Of a stretch of DNA of 64,000 bases, positions 46,986 through 59,748 are shown piece after piece. The number at the start of each line of letters is the position of its first letter. Position 1 is the stretch's first letter. The notes under the pieces were generated by a model. That model had not been told where the DNA came from, searched no databases, and saw nothing but the letters and a program-made list of their open reading frames with translations. The position numbers were made by a program, and so were the translations under genes. The DNA comes from Moelleriella libera RCEF 2490 (lineage: Eukaryota; Ascomycota; Sordariomycetes; Hypocreales; Clavicipitaceae): assembly GCA_001636675.1 (NCBI GenBank), contig AZGY01000003.1, positions 310,352 to 374,351 of the forward strand. The letters run 5' to 3'.

Positions 46986-49900
46986 ATGCCTTTCCTTCGC
47001 CGGCGAGGCAACATGGCCAGTGAGACAGACATGCGACGTCATACGCTTCTCAACGCTCTCGAGGCATCGATTGACAACGACGAACCGAGGGTGTCTTCCC
47101 TTTCCTCAGCACGTGAGGCGAAAGTCAGCGATGATACTACGTTGCCATCCGGACAGGGCTCAATCGATGTTGAGCGGTCAGGCCTGCCGTTGACAAGTTC
47201 TACCTTTGACTACGATAACGAGAACAAATCCCGACGTTTCTCAATAATGAGATATAGGAACGTATCCGATCCTCAGCTGTCACTCAGGGCTAAGCAGCAA
47301 ACTGAAATGATTCCCCCTGTGCCGCGACGTACGTACGAAGAAGAACACAATCTGTGACAGCGCGAGGCACTGACGCATGTGAATCTATAGCTCCTGCCAT
47401 TTTGACGCGCGTTTCTGATAACAATATTATCGGCCCGCGAAGAGCAGCATCTCGAATAAACTTAGCAGCAGTGTTCCGACGATCCAGTGACCTGCCTCAT
47501 GGCAAAGTCAGAACCCTCCATGCTGCAGAGCTCAATCAAAAAGTCGAGATGCCGAAGTCCCAGGAAATCGCGAGCTCATCAGCTGCTCCAAGCGAACCAG
47601 CAGAGAATTGCCGGTCAATGCACGTAGCACCTCCCTTGAATGGCTCCTTGGCTTTTCCCCCTCAACGTCAGTCGGATTCTTCACATTCTGACGCAAGTCT
47701 CAGCGAGCGGGTAATTCACCGAAGCCCAACGAACCCGAAGAAATCCCACATCGCAACTCCGTTCCTGAAACTTCGTAGAAATAAGAAGAAGGCTTCGGAG
47801 CCATTATTTCCACTGACTCATTTACAACCCAAGAATCTGACGCTCACAGAGAGCTCGTCATCAGTGTCTCTCGCAGCCAACAACCTTCGCCCCTCCTCGT
47901 CCAGGAGTGCCGTGACTTCTCGGGCGTTGACTGAGGGCGCAGAATCGAGTCAGACGCCTCAAAGTTTCGTGGCTCCTGCATCCATCGTTCGAGGCGGCGC
48001 ACATCGATCTGGCCAATCTTCCCCGACGAGAGCCAATTTTTTGAGGGGTCGATCATCCACAATGAGTTCTGCAGGCAGAGACTCAGCTGACGATCATCTC
48101 CAACCTCCAACTGCACGGACCTCAACTTCGACGGGCCGCAAAAGCTTTGGCGATCTGTTCGGCCTCGGTCGAATCCGGCAAAATTCCGAGCTTGGACGGC
48201 AGGGATCCTTAACGCCACTGACTCCCGGGTCAGTTGGTTCCAAGAGTAATTCGCTGCAGCTCCCGAGAGATACAATTGTTCTGCCTGAGCGGCAAGGAGA
48301 TGAAGAATCCCCTGCGAAGTATCTCGCTCGCATCGAGGGAATAGTGAGTCGTGGCGCCATCGCAAGTGCAATTTCCAAGGGCAATGACTCCTTCTCTGCT
48401 GCCGTTTTGCGAAGTTACATGCGCAGCTTCAGTTTTTTTGGTGACCCGATGGACATGGCTATCAGGAAGCTACTCATGGAGGCTGAGTTGCCAAAGGAGA
48501 CCCAGCAGATAGACCGCTGCCTGCAAGCCTTCGCAAATCGGTACCACGAGTGCAATCCAGGCATATACTCGTCGCCAGATCAGGCATATTTTATAGCTTT
48601 CTCCCTGCTGATCCTTCACACCGATGTGTTCAACAAGAACAACAAGCACAAGATGCAAAAGTCCGACTATTTGAAAAACACCAGGGGCGAAGGCATATTC
48701 GACGACATTCTCGAGTGCTTCTATGATAACATTTCGTACACACCATTCATACATGTTGAGGATGATCTACTATCGCCACATGAGCGCACGTACCCGGCCA
48801 AATCTAAGAGGAAGCAGATGCTCTCAAACAATGAGCCCGATCCCGCAAGGAAGGCAACGAAAGAACCCATAGATCCCTATACTCTCATCATCGATGGAAA
48901 TCTGGATGCCCTGAGACCGAATTTGAAGGAGGCTATGCCTCTAGATGATCATTACACTTATCTCGGCACCCGTCCCTTCTACAATTTGAAAGACCTTCAG
49001 AATACTTTTTTCAAGACTGGCGTATTACAGATTGTCTCTGCGAGATCACGACCGGATGCTTTCATGTCGGAACGGACTGCAACGAATCCAAACGACGCTC
49101 ACCCAGGAATTGTGGACATCAAAGTCACTAAAGTAGGTCTGCTATGGCGTAAAGAGGCAAAGAAAAGAAAAACTCGTTCTCCGTGGCAGGAATGGGGTGC
49201 CATTCTGACGGGTGCCCAGCTCTATTTCTTCCGAAATACTAGTTGGGTAAAGAATCTGATGCACCAACTTGACGCCCACGTGAAAAACGGTCACGATGGT
49301 ATGCCGGTCATATTCAAGCCACCCCTGGAAGAGTTCAAGCCTGATGCACTGGTGTCGACCCACGCAGCAGTGGCTCTCGTCGATACAATGTACAAAAAAC
49401 ACAAAAATGCATTCGTGTACGTCAGACAGGGTGGACTGGATGAGACCCTTCTGGCCGACAGTGAAGATGAGCGAAACGATTGGCTCGCCAAACTGAATTA
49501 CGCCGCGGCTTTCAGAACCTCGGGAATCCGAATGCGAGGCGTGGTAGGCGCGAATTACGATGGTCAAGGACGTCGCGGCATAAGACGACTGGACAGCTCT
49601 GATGCGACACAACTAGTCCAAACTCCCACCGGGCCCGTCTCTATTGTTCGGGGGCACATCGATCATAAGATGGCTGAGGATATTCAGGCCGCGAGGCGAG
49701 ACGGCATGCAACAAAAAATCCTTGAGGCCAACAATAAACTCGATGAAGCCCAAAAGCATCTAGAGGAACAGATGAGAAATGCGAGGCACTTGCAGATTCT
49801 TGCTCCGATTCAGCCTAGGACAAGAGAAAAGCTTTTGCTGGCCGCAGCCCGCTTGTCTGCTCAGATGAAGTGGACTCGCATGGACATCTGGCGGGAGAAG

Positions 49901-51202
49901 TGTCACCGTGATATCCTCATGCAGGACCTCGCCGATGACGAGTTCAAATCTTCCTTGCCTGAAACCCCTTCAGCATCGAGCGTTTCGGTATCGAATCCAA
50001 GGCCTGCACTCATTCGTCTCGAATCCAAATCGAAATCATCGGGCGCTGCCGATACCAGTCCGAGTTCATCTCAAGATAGTCCGTCGCGAATCGCTTCACG
50101 ACCACCAGATATTGATCAAAGCACCAATGGCTCCACGAAGAAAAACGATGAGGATTTCATTCAATGCGGATCCAGAATCTCACCCTACTCTAATTCATCT
50201 GGTCTCAGGGCAGGGCGCGAATCTGTTCCAAGCGCTGCGACATCAAGAATGCTTCAATTGCCGACTTCTGATAAGCCCATTAAAGACGCAGAAAAGTCTC
50301 TCGATTCCGAGATGCCAAGAGCCACGGACGACATTGACGCTAATGAACGCGACTTTCTGAAGCAGGCCGGCCTCTGGGAAGCACGATCGAGGACGAGTTC
50401 ACTTGACAAGACAGCGATCCCCCGGTCCGCCGAAGACGTTGATATGGCTTTCGTTCCTGAGCGGGATAAGCTGGAGAGAAGTAAGATCAGGCGAAGTCTG
50501 CAACGAACTCTAAGAGAAAGTGCTGGCCATCTCTCGCACCATCGAAGCAAAAGAGGTAGGGATGCCAGTCTTCCGGGGTCCTCCGACAGTTTGGCCCGGG
50601 AAACGATATTGTCCCGTGGCTCAGGAAGCTTTGTTGTTCACGGTAAAAAAGCTTCGGTCATCAATCTGGGCACCGAATTGCAGACCCTGTCTCAAGAGGA
50701 GAAAATTCTGTCTCGGAAACAGCAGCAAGCAGTGCAAAACCAGCCATCACTCATCTCGTCCCTGACTAATGAGGAGCAAGACGACGACTTTCAATCCGCC
50801 TTGGAGGCACCGTCCGACTCCAATGATTCCAACAGTAGAAGGGGTTCAGCAGCTAGCGCAAGCACTGCTACAGCACGAAGCTTTAGGGAATTGCACAGGA
50901 AGTACTCGTCGGCACAAGCAGCAAGGAGTGTATCAGGTGCAAGGTTAGCCGCTCACTCGGATGGTGAGAGCGAGCGGGCTGTCAGCGTCTCAGATGGGCA
51001 GAGATCTTTCCAGTTCCTCGTAGAAAAGCAACCTGATGACGAGACCGAGGCTACCTCACCAGGGGGGCAAGATTCACCTCGACCGATGCATACAAGCATG
51101 ACCAGAGGGAAGCTTGAAGACGCCGATGCTCCCGTAAATGGCGACGCAGGAATTCAACGAGAACATGAAGTTGTACCAGATCAAAGTATTGCTGTCAAAT
51201 GA
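46986..51202 (+). CDS. Sec7-PH domain Arf guanine nucleotide exchange factor, 1384 aa
   Basis: This is an Arf GEF with a Sec7 domain followed by a PH domain, in the arrangement of fungal Syt1-type and EFA6-like proteins. Exons 46986-47328 and 47391-51202 sum to 4155 nt. A Ser-rich, basic, probably disordered region covers the first 420 residues. The Sec7 domain (about 430-570) contains SFFGDPMDMAIRKLLMEAEL and LPKETQQIDR with the catalytic Glu (about 483), then PDQAYFIAFSLLILHTDVFN. The PH domain (about 685-830) reads VGLLWRKEAKKRKTRSPWQE and WGAILTGAQLYFFRNTSW, followed by a coiled coil (about 870-920). The last 450 residues are low-complexity and Ser-rich. I start at ATG 46986 (MPFLRRRGNM); upstream open sequence has no ATG. 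Which yeast GEF is the orthologue is uncertain. Confidence 0.88.
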
Positions 51203-51880
51203 TATCAGGTTTGACATGTTTGGGAAGGAAGAATCAGCACGGACAAGAAGCCAATGGATGGTGCCAAGGCAAATTCAGGTTAGCCGCCTGCTCTCTCTGC
51301 TTATGGTGAAGTGTTCATAAGCGATCGCCACGCAAGCGACGGTTGTCAGTTCATGGACATTCGTAAATAATTCACCAGAAGCCAAATAATAACGGAGATT
51401 GCGACTTCACGTTTGGGAGGGGGGTTTGATTGTACGGGGACGAAGTCGTCTGCTGCTGTACTATGGCTAGGGCAGGTCAGTGGATATGCCATCCATCGGA
51501 GACCTGGAAACTATCTTTGGAGTCTGAGGGAGACACTGAACAGCGGAAAATGCGACATTGGTAGGACAAGCGAAAGGAACAAGCGATGTGTAATCCAATT
51601 TGCCTCGTTCCCGCCACTAGCCATGCTCCTAGATGGGTTCGCTGAGAGAAGAGCAGTTGCCTTTGCGTTGAGTCCTGATGTATACTCTTCGTCACGAATG
51701 ATTACTTGAGACTCGAGATTGGTCCCAAAGACGACGTGAATGAGGCTGACCATGCCCGTCAATTTCAATATTCTGGCGTGCTGCCAATTCCCAGGCTTCA
51801 CTCATCAGCCAAGCCAACCGAGAAGAAGTCCATGCTCTCCAGCCCTCGGACTCTCTTTCTAGCGAGTGCTGTTCCTTGTC
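51203..51880. other. Convergent spacer, Sec7-PH gene / SRP72
   Basis: No gene is supported in these 0.7 kb. A G-run (GGGAGGGGGG) lies at 51416-51425. Frames on both strands overlap and are unrecognised. Confidence 0.4.
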
Positions 51881-53900
51881 TTACTTTTTCCCCTTCTTTT
51901 TCTTTTTTTGAGATGGTCCGATGGAAGACTTTTCTACTTTGACACCGCCACCACCAACAAGTCCAAGGGTCTCTACTTGTCTGCTCAAGCCACCTTGCGT
52001 TGCGTCTGTAAATTTCTTCCGCCCTTTCTTGCCTTTAGGACGATAATAAGATCTGTCACGCAGTGGGAGCCACCTTTCAGGATCTGACTCCTGACCATCT
52101 ATCACATTCTTCGGCAATCGCCTTCTACTTCGCTTCTTCAGCGTTCGTTCGCCAGCGGAATCATCGTCAAAGGGCCTTTTATTGTGCACCGAGGAAGCTG
52201 CGGGAAATAATACACCCAATTCGATGAGGCCATCGACGTCAACGCTTTTGATGAGGCTTTCAACCGATGGCAAATCGGCCGCATATTCCTTGGAAGCTGG
52301 AAGATTGTGCACAGCAGTCGCAGCAACGACACCAGCGCGTGTCATGGGCGAGGTCTGAGTTTCTTGATGCAAACGGGTGAAAGTAGCCGCCGCAAGGTCC
52401 AGGTCATTTTTACTTGGTGAAGATACCAGTTCCACGCCTGCCTCCGTCAGGAGAGAGGTTGCAATGCCACCGGGACGGCCATACCAAAATCGTGCTGCCT
52501 GAACGAGCTCCCGTTTGGCTGCTGATGGCCTTTTCAGGCATTTCCTCAGAGAGACAGCAAGTGCAACCAAACCGGGACTGAACCGGACTCTGAGGCTTTG
52601 CTCCGTCCCCAGTCCGTCCAGGCGGGAGAAGAAGGATTCGAGAACGCGAAGAGCCGCGTACAAATCTTTGCGCCGCAGATGAAGATGCATAATGGCAAGA
52701 ACCAATCCTGTATCGTTTGATTGTTTTTGCAGTAGGGCGAGCAGAGGTCCGAGAAGGCTTGTTCCGAGTGCATGTCGAGTTGCTGCCATCGCGCCTAATA
52801 TAGACGAGGTAATGACGTATGGGTCACAAGATGGCCAAGCTGCTGATTGCAAAGCTCGACGCTGTCTTGACTTGATGCCGGCAGTCTTACAGGCGTGGAA
52901 GTCTATTAGAGGTATATTCCGACGAAGAACTCGCGCCTGGAAGCTGAACAGCTTCGCTTTCGGAAGCGATGACTTCCACGCAATAGCCTCAGCTTCTAGT
53001 ACGAAAGGATTCTGCGGCGTTTGCTCAAGCGCCCGGAGGTTATTTTGGATGGTTACTCCCAGATCTAGTTCAAGCTTGTTGTCGCTTGAAAAAAGCACAG
53101 GTCAGCCAAAGAAACGCGAAAGAGTGAGGGGACGCGAGCTTGATACCCGATTTTACTCACGGTTCGTTATTCAGCAACTCAAGCACCTCTCGGGCTCGGA
53201 CGCTTTGTCCCAAGCTAACCAATACTAAAGCTTGTTGGACCAGTATAGGTTTGCGCTCTTCCTCTCTGTCTTGGTCTGTCAACTCGTCTGAGGCATCACA
53301 CAATGCGAGGGCACGATGCAGAAGCTTCGAAGCTTGAACCAGCATGCCTTGGGCAACGCAGGCGCAAGCGGCATTAAAGCACGGTTCGAAAGTATCGGAA
53401 GGCTTTTCCAATCCCGCGTTGTGAGACATAGCAATGCCTGACCAATACATTTGGGCCTGGGCCGCTTTCATGTTGATGTCGAGATCGTCTGCTTCTTCTT
53501 CCGAATCGGCGGCCAGCAGCTGGTTGTAAATCGACAGCACCTCGTCGAAGTTTTCCGCACGATAGGCGACCTGAGCTGCAACGTGGCTCATACTTCGATT
53601 TGTGATTCCTGTGCTTGAAAGAAATACCGTAGCTTCTTCCAAATTGCCCATTTTATAGAGCGCGTACGCCTTTTCTAAAGCGCAAGCGGCTTGCAGCTTC
53701 ACCGTCCCCTCCGATATGGTCTGCGAAACATCTTCAAATCGGTCCAGATTCAATAATGCAACAATCCTAGTGCGTTGTGCCAGCTCATCGAATGGATTGA
53801 CTCTCAGAATAGCGTCAGCAGCTTTGAGAAGTTCCTCGTGATCGTCTATTGTAGCGGACGACAGAAGAGTCGCGAGATTCGCGGCAGAATGCTGAGTCAT
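51881..53900 (-). CDS. SRP72: Signal recognition particle subunit SRP72, 647 aa, two exons
   Basis: SRP72 partners SRP68 on the signal recognition particle RNA. Exons 53900-53161 and 53084-51881 sum to 1944 nt. The N-terminal two-thirds are TPR-like helices (EKAYALYKMGNLEEATVFL; FDEVLSIYNQLLAADSEEEA). The RNA-binding motif DPERWLPLRDRSYYRPKGKK near the C-terminus is diagnostic of SRP72, and the protein ends in a Lys-rich tail (SQKKKKKGKK). The intron has donor GTGAGT and acceptor CAAG, restoring LLNNEPDNKLELDLGVTI. It is head-to-head with the NCBP3-like gene. Confidence 0.95.
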
Positions 53901-54616
53901 GGCTCCTAGTAGGGCGAGGATAAGTAAGGTATTTTTATACTTGCGAGATTCTAAGACTTGAGACAGACAAGTAGAAACTGTGCGTGGTCAAGACTGAACA
54001 GGCGATGGAGAAGTAAGACGTCAGTCTTGGTACGCAGAAACAGCCATGTGTGACAAAGAGCGCATAGAAGAGCCAAGTGGATTGTTTGGCACCTGGAGCG
54101 TGTGAAAATCGACGGAATGGCGTGACACGATCGAGAGGAAGGGCTCGCAGCCGGGCATCTCCAATATAGCGTCGTGTGCGTTTGGGGATTGAGTGTAGTG
54201 TTGCGCTGCGCTGGACTTGGTTGAGGAGTTTTGTGGAGGTGGGGGGAGCCCCTGTGCTCGGACAGCAGGCTGAAGGCAAGGGTCACGGCTTTTGATGACC
54301 AGAACTGCGCATACAGGCATAGTCAGGACGAAACCATGCCTGCAATTCGATGCGCATTATCTCACTTTACCCCAATGGTCGCAACGCCGGATTCTTGAAA
54401 TACAGACAGTCTATCAGACCTTTCTCCTCGTCCAATCTGACCGTGGGCATCCGCCGCAGTGGCTGACAAGGTTTCACTTATTGTGCCAGGTATCTGGTTT
54501 GTATACGCCGTCCACGTCCCGGGCCACATCGACGACCCTGGGTCAGCGCGCGAAATCGCTTCGCAAAAATAGTGCACAATTCCGGCCTCCTTTGATAAGT
54601 CATCAATCTCGACGGG
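53901..54616. promoter_or_regulatory. Divergent region, SRP72 / NCBP3-like gene
   Basis: About 0.7 kb between two divergent starts, with no TATA box that stands out and no supported coding sequence. Confidence 0.4.
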
Positions 54617-55907
54617 ATGGATCTCGATGTTGAGATGGGCGATGCCCTTGAGCCCACGCTGTTCGATTCATCATACGAGCTGCCACAGCCAGAAGATATT
54701 TTGGTGTGATTGTCTCTAGGCTTTTTGCCCAAATTCGATATCTTACTGATGGCTGAACTAGCAAGCAGACGGGACGCAAGAGCCTGGGGAGCTGTCAGAC
54801 GATGAATATGCCGTCGACGGCAGGGATGCTCGCGACGTCGACGAGAACACACCTGTGTTGAACAAATTACATATTCGTGGTGTCGATTCTCTGCATACGG
54901 ACGACATTAAAGCATACATCAAGCACTATCACGGAGCCGTGGGAAGGGTAGAATGGATTGACGACAATTGTGCCAACATTGTCTTCGATAATGAAAGCGC
55001 AGCTCGAGACGCCATCGTGTCTCTGAGCGCCGTCGAGATAGCTGATGCTACCGCTCTGGTTCCCGGAGAGTGCGTTCCTGCTAAGCCCTTCAAGCAAGGG
55101 TCAGAGGTATTGCTGCAGGTGCGTTTTGCCGTGCGGGGCGACAGAAAGCAAGCTGGGGCTGCGCAACGCAGTCGATATTATCTTCTGCATCCCGAGTTCG
55201 ATCCTGAGGAGCGCCGTCGGAAAGCCCAAGAGGTTCGATCCAGATATAGAGATCGAGACGGCAGCCAACGAAGGAACGGCGATCGTTCTATGCGACAATC
55301 TGACGAAGAAATCGAGACCTTCGAGGCGAGCATGTACGATGACGCACCACGAGCTCGTCAGGATAGGTCGCCTCCCGAGCACCATAGGCTGACGAGGCCG
55401 CATGCTATAGAAAACGCTGGCAAAGAGTTGTTCGCACGTCGAGCGTCGAGGCGTAATAGGTCCGCGTCGCCTCAACGGCGCGATGGCGAGGATACACAAA
55501 TGGACAGCGTGTTCGAATCTTCACATCAAAATCGGCGTCACGCGAGGTCTATCAGGTCCCACTTAACTGCCAGCAACAGCAGTAAAGAGCTGTTCCCTAT
55601 GAAATCTTCCGGGAGGAGTGGTCAGCTAGATCAGCTGGAGAAATCTATAGGTTCCGCTCATCTACGTGATGAAGATCTTCCTCAGGTTACTACCGCACCC
55701 CTTACTTCTTCGGCTGTGTCGTTCAACATCAGAGGCACGGCCAACCAAAAAGGCCAAAAGGACGACGGTCTCAGCATAAAGGGAGCCGCTTCGGCGAATG
55801 CGCGAGAACTGTTCCCGGACAAGCTGGGCCACAGCAATGCAGGCAAGGAGCTCTTGGACCTGGCACGCACGAAAAGGAGGCAAAAGGCTCATGATCTCTT
55901 CTTGTAG
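54617..55907 (+). CDS. NCBP3-like (DUF2414) nuclear cap-binding protein homologue, 410 aa
   Basis: I assign this to the NCBP3/DUF2414 family, whose animal member is an alternative nuclear cap-binding and mRNA export factor. Exons 54617-54703 and 54762-55907 sum to 1233 nt. The RRM-like domain (about 63-165) begins LHIRGVDSLHTDDIKAYIKH and continues WIDDNCANIVFDNESAARDA; RSRYYLLHPEFDPEERRRK follows, as in the family. The C-terminal 220 residues are Arg/Ser-rich and contain four spaced copies of a short N-x-x-K/R-E-L-F/L motif, described under findings. Cap binding in fungi is inference. The intron is GT-AG. Confidence 0.87.
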
Positions 55908-56189
55908 GATGGCTCGTGGAAAAGCCCAATCTGCTGACTTCATCATCCGCAGACACGATCAGGCTCGCGTTGACCTCGTCAGTCCTTCGCATGGCGCGTG
56001 CTTGTAATCGTTCTTTCCTTCCTGCCCGAGCTCGCAGGACATGGTGGTCTCAAGAAAATGCGAATTCTTACTCACGCCCGCACTGTCTTGTAGATCGGAT
56101 AACGTAGCGCTGGGCATGTAATGGAAAATCATTGAAGGTCATGCGGTCCCATCACCGGGTCCGCCACGCCTGCAGGCTGTCTGTTCATT

Positions 56190-57190
56190 CTACCACCACC
56201 GCTCCGTTCTAATACGACTAGCCGGAACTCCAAGTCCAGGAGGGGACGACGTCAAAGTTCCGACTATCGCGTCGGTCATGGGCGGCGGGCCACACACGTA
56301 GAACATAGCCGACATGAGACAGTTGTTGCTGTCAAGCTCTTCCTCGAGTTGCATACGACTGATTCTTCCGGCACGAACGTCTAAGCCCGTCATGCCGAGA
56401 CGACGACATTCGCTCGTTAGACTCACTGTGTCTCCTGTCAGATGAATCTTGAAGCGGCCACGGACTAATCCTGAAGAGAACAAGGCAGCGATGCTCTGGA
56501 CGAACAAAATGCCACCCGGATCATCTTGTCGAGGGATTTTGCTGGAGTAAATGACTACAATCTCCAACCGGTATTGATGGCTCGTCTCTCCGATAAACCT
56601 CAGGATGCTCATCACGGGATTGATGCCCAAACCTCCAGCAATGAAAACTACCTTGTCAATGCCTTGCAAGCCGCCCAGAGAAGCTTCAGGGGGGAAAATG
56701 AAGCTGCCGCCTATCCGTCCTCGGAGACGGGACCCCACAATCTGATCAACGGGCCTCCAAAGCCAAGCTGCCACTGCATTTTCAGGACGATCCTGCACAG
56801 CGAGTTCAAGAAATGGTGGCGTGGAGTTCATGGTGGGTGGCGCAGCCGCCAAGGGAGGAGAAGTTATTGTGAATCCGCCTGGCTTCTCGTGATCTGGGAC
56901 ATACAAGTCCAGCCACTGTCCTGCTTTAAACTTTGTCCTATCCCAAATTAGAGCGCTATCTTTGCTCGCGTCATTCGGATGACCTGCCTTGATTGGTCCG
57001 AAGGGAAGTTCCATGCACAGGAGCCTGACAGCGAAATTGACATGACGCACATCACTCAAGACAAAATCGTGCATGGCCTGGAGTAAGCTTCGATCAGCAC
57101 CGTCACGGACGTTCGCATCGGTTGCTGGTGGAGGTGAAAACGCACAACGTCTCTGGGTTCGGTAGCTGTCCGTTCTAGATGGCTAGTCAT
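56190..57190 (-). CDS. OXNAD1-like FAD/NAD-binding oxidoreductase, 309 aa, two exons
   Basis: This is a ferredoxin-NADP reductase-fold flavoprotein resembling OXNAD1. Exons 57190-57149 and 57077-56190 sum to 930 nt. The first exon encodes MTSHLERTATEPRD, a conserved-looking N-terminus lost if only the long exon is read. The FAD part includes KAGQWLDLYVPDHEKPGGFT (RxYS-like site replaced by GGFTITS, as in the OXNAD1 group). The NAD part has FIAGGLGINPVMSIL and ends with FYVCGPPPMTDAIV. No iron-sulfur or transmembrane domain is fused. The electron partner is unknown. Confidence 0.85.
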
Positions 57191-59748
57191 TTTAGGCCTG
57201 GTGCTTCCTTTCGATGGTAAACCCATCTCGCAACAGTTATGCTCGCGATGGCACAGCTCGCGATGGAGTGGCTCTGCGTGTTGGGGATATGCCCATACCA
57301 CGAATGGGGTAGTGAATTAATGCTCTGTGATTGGTTTAACTTGAGCCAGTCAGGGTGGGCATCCTTTCTCAACCCTTTGTTATGGCAGAATTGGACGTGA
57401 CCTTCGCGACAGGCTAAGAGATAACCACACGTCCTGTCCACTGTATTTGTTGTGAAACTTACGTTCGAGCTTGACGTGAACTCTATTTTGACGCCAGTCG
57501 ACTTAGAATCAAATTCGTTCCGATCATGTGCGCATCGGAGGAGATTCCCTGCTCAACACGCATGAATGGCATTGTTCTTGATCGCACCACGGCAAACCTG
57601 CACTGCCAATGCCAGCCAGTCTGCCACCGTCGGCAAAACTTTAACTATCACCTCTGCACTTCACGTACCGACGTCTGGGCAAAAATACATTCAAGTCCCG
57701 GGCAAGCAACAAAGATCCAGTCAAACCAGGCACGATCAGCTCGCGATAAGAGGTATTCATGCTGGCCTACATCAGTCTCATATGTTTGATGTGATGCCCG
57801 GGACGCAGCCTCTGTTGGCCGTAAGCTTTTATAATTCGACGAAGCGCCTTCGCCGTCACGGAAAACATCGGACGTAGGACTGACTGCATTTTCGGGCCTT
57901 CTTGTTCATAAACCTTTTCTCGGTTGTTTTCTGCGTTGAGGTGGTGGGCGTGGGCGGAAACAACGCGGGCAGGTGCCGACCTAGATACCTGTCTACTTAC
58001 GCACTCAAGGTACATAGGTACCTAGTAGGTAAGGTGGAAGATGTACTTCACCCGGGCATAGACTACCCAGTCGAATGAGGCTTTGTGAGTTATGGCTTGA
58101 CTTGAGCCGACGTGTATTGTGATGTCACGCCGCCAAGATTTGACGAGCGCAATCTTGTATTTCGCGGATGCCACCCCCCCACCATCTGCGAGACACTGGG
58201 TAAGGAGATGTGAAATGAAGAATTTTCGGAAATTCGAGGGCCTCATGTGCACGGACAAGGTTTCGCGTACGATTGCTTGGGCAGGTTTTCGCGGCCTGCG
58301 CGAGCTGCTGTTCCAAGACTTCCATGCTGCGACAAATGATCGGAAGGCCAGGCGCGTACTGATGACGCGCGACCGATAGAACAGTGAGGGAGGGAGGAGT
58401 GCTGTGTACCGTCAGGTATCTGAGACCAAACGAATCGACTGCCCGTCCACCCGCATCGGCCTCCTGCGCGCTCTAGCTTCGCTTGGCCCTCCGCTGCTTG
58501 AACGGCCCGTTGTCATGCACCTGATTATCGTCTAAAGTCCGGCATAATGAGGCTCTCTTTCCCAGTAGACGTTGGAGACATTTGCGAAACGTGAAAGATG
58601 GAATCTGTGGGTTTTCCTCGACAAGAGCGCGGGTTAAGTGCACGCATCGCTTGGTGCGCGGCAGAAAGAAACTCGTGTCTGGTCACACGAGACGACCATG
58701 ACCGTATATCGCCAAGTAAGGTACTTCGTAGACAAGCGTGCGGCGAAGCTTGACCGGGATGGTCTGCCATTGCCTTTGGGGCAAGCGACATCCCGGCTGC
58801 AGATCATAAAGTTTTCAGAACCGCTGGTCGCCGAAATGGAATATTTGTCAAAAGACGCCCCCCATACTCACCAGGACGCCATGCACTGACAGCCACTTTT
58901 GGCGGCCTCGTCAACATCCAAGTCGTGGTGTAGGCGCGGTTGACTTTGTTCTGCACGATGAGGCGCCGCGTCCTGATGAGGAAAGCATTCTGAAATGAGA
59001 AGAATTTTCTAGTGCTCCAACACACTTCAGTGGTCGAACCTTAATATCCATTGTTTTGGAAAATAAACACGTTGCCAATCATCTATATAATTCGATCTCG
59101 CTCCTCGGGATTCCCCAGATCTTCTGCCAACATTTCTCTTCTTACAACTTCCCAGTCTCCATATTGCGTGTCGCCCTCCCATCTGGGTTGCCAGCCCGTA
59201 CTAAGCACTTCTCTAAAGCCACCCCTCCCCACAGAGAGGATTGTCCCCAAAACTTCAGCCAAACAGCACCCAGGCGCCACGGCAAGTACACCGAGCCTCA
59301 TCGGACCTTTTCGCTATAGACGCAGTCGCATATCTACTTTATGCTAGCCGCCTGCCCCTCTCCAACGATCTCTTTTCGCGATTCGAAGAAGCCCGCGATA
59401 TACTTCTTTCCTCTTTCTCCAGCTTGAATGAAGGAACAGATCTGATGCAGGAAGCAGAAACCTCCTTCCTATCCTCACACTAAAATAGCAGTCTTGCCGG
59501 GAACGACTGGTCACGAACGGGAACGAACAAAGAGGAATAGTGTGCATCTGAATACGAACAAGCCAAACTTGACTTCGTTCATCCCTTCCTGGATTATCGC
59601 GCATTGATTGGTAAACTCGCCCTTTTCTAGTCAGACGTTTCTTTCATGAGCCAACGACGCGTACAGTTTCAAGCTCTAGGTTCGTGGACCGATCCATCAC
59701 GGCTCTTAGTGTCAGGCGTTTCTATCACTTCTTTACCATTTCTTCGCC
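57191..59748. promoter_or_regulatory. Long (2.6 kb) upstream region and leader of the flbD-like gene
   Basis: This is the longest spacer between two called genes in the window. It holds only short, unrecognised frames. ACCTAGATACCTGTC through AGGTACCTAGTAGGTAAGG at 57979-58035 is another TACCTA/TAGGTA cluster. CT-rich sequence from about 59090 to 59420 looks like a long 5' leader. An ATG at 59646 opens a frame that overlaps the main start in another frame. Long leaders are common for developmental regulators (inference). Confidence 0.5.
57979..58035. repeat. TACCTA/TAGGTA tract
   Basis: GGTACATAGGTACCTAGTAG lies at 58010-58029 and is flanked by CCTAGATACCTGTCTACTTA. The core TAGGTACCTA is a perfect 10-bp palindrome of the class seen in other spacers. 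Confidence 0.55.
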
